Shown piece by piece: positions 31,934 to 32,049 of a stretch of 32,049 nucleotides of DNA. The notes under the pieces were generated by a model. The model was not told where the DNA came from and searched no databases. It was given only the letters and a program-made list of their open reading frames with translations. Both the position numbers and the translations under genes were made by a program. Source of the stretch: [Clostridium] symbiosum ATCC 14940 (GTDB lineage: Bacteria; Bacillota; Clostridia; Lachnospirales; Lachnospiraceae); NCBI RefSeq assembly GCF_000466485.1, contig NZ_KE992994.1, forward strand, positions 1 to 32,049. Reading direction: 5' to 3'. Every line of letters begins with the position of its first letter. Within the stretch, counting starts at the first letter, position 1.

Positions 31934-32049
31934 GAATGGAAACGGTTATTCCGGGAATGCCCGGGTATCTGAAAAAGGAAGTAATAATGATTTTATAATA
32001 TAAAAAAATAGAAAATTAGGTAGTGTCAAGTAATCTATGAAAAAACGGA

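Noticed and set aside
32037-32049. Start of another gene (MKKR...)
   Set aside because: Only four codons are in the window and no clear ribosome binding site precedes them.

Overview
The window looks like chromosomal DNA of a gut-type Firmicute of the Lachnospiraceae / Clostridium cluster XIVa kind. The grounds are moderate GC, strong AGGAGG-type ribosome binding sites, the gene order nusB-xseA-xseB-ispA-dxs-tlyA-nadK-argR-recN (a classic clostridial block), a tripartite tricarboxylate (TTT) uptake operon and a SipW/TasA-type surface-fibre operon. This placement is an inference from gene content and style; no marker gene was searched.

Region 1 (1-10060) is a metabolic island. After a UlaG-like metallo-beta-lactamase-fold hydrolase comes a LacI-family regulator with three palindromic TTTACACGTGTAAA-like sites around it, then a long co-directional set: a cytoplasmic FG-GAP/VCBS-like protein, TctC, TctB and TctA homologues, a TIM-barrel sugar isomerase/epimerase, a YhcH/NanQ-like protein, a Gfo/Idh/MocA oxidoreductase (apparently frameshifted near its end) and a DapA/NanA-type aldolase. 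Together they suggest uptake and breakdown of a carboxylated sugar or sugar acid. A strong bidirectional terminator closes the set.

Region 2 (10060-10490) has no protein gene. It holds a compact structured element that folds better as a minus-strand RNA, a truncated copy of a dispersed palindromic repeat, and a good promoter for the next operon.

Region 3 (10494-21500) is the conserved housekeeping block: transcription antitermination, exonuclease VII, isoprenoid precursor synthesis, rRNA methylation, NAD kinase, arginine repressor and DNA repair. It is followed by a MocR-type regulator whose PLP lysine position is arginine and by a hypothetical membrane protein. Many genes overlap by ATGA or lie close together.

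Region 4 (21600-32049) is the most interesting part. A complete tyrosine recombinase gene is followed, two bases after its stop codon, by a 28-bp inverted repeat. The mirror copy lies about 375 bp away. The enclosed segment carries two good promoters facing away from the recombinase, toward a winged-helix/BTAD (SARP-like) regulator. Beyond a terminator lie two small proteins sharing a domain, a ~1,717-residue secreted protein (signal peptide, low-complexity stalk, fibro-slime/PA14-like domain, six Ig-like repeats, no visible sortase signal), a SipW-like signal peptidase and a TasA-like fibre subunit. I read this as a phase-variable surface-fibre or biofilm-matrix locus, switched by recombinase-driven promoter inversion acting through a dedicated regulator, and captured here in the promoter-ON orientation. 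Inversion itself and regulator action are inferred, not shown.

At least two families of short palindromic intergenic repeats are scattered through regions 1-3.
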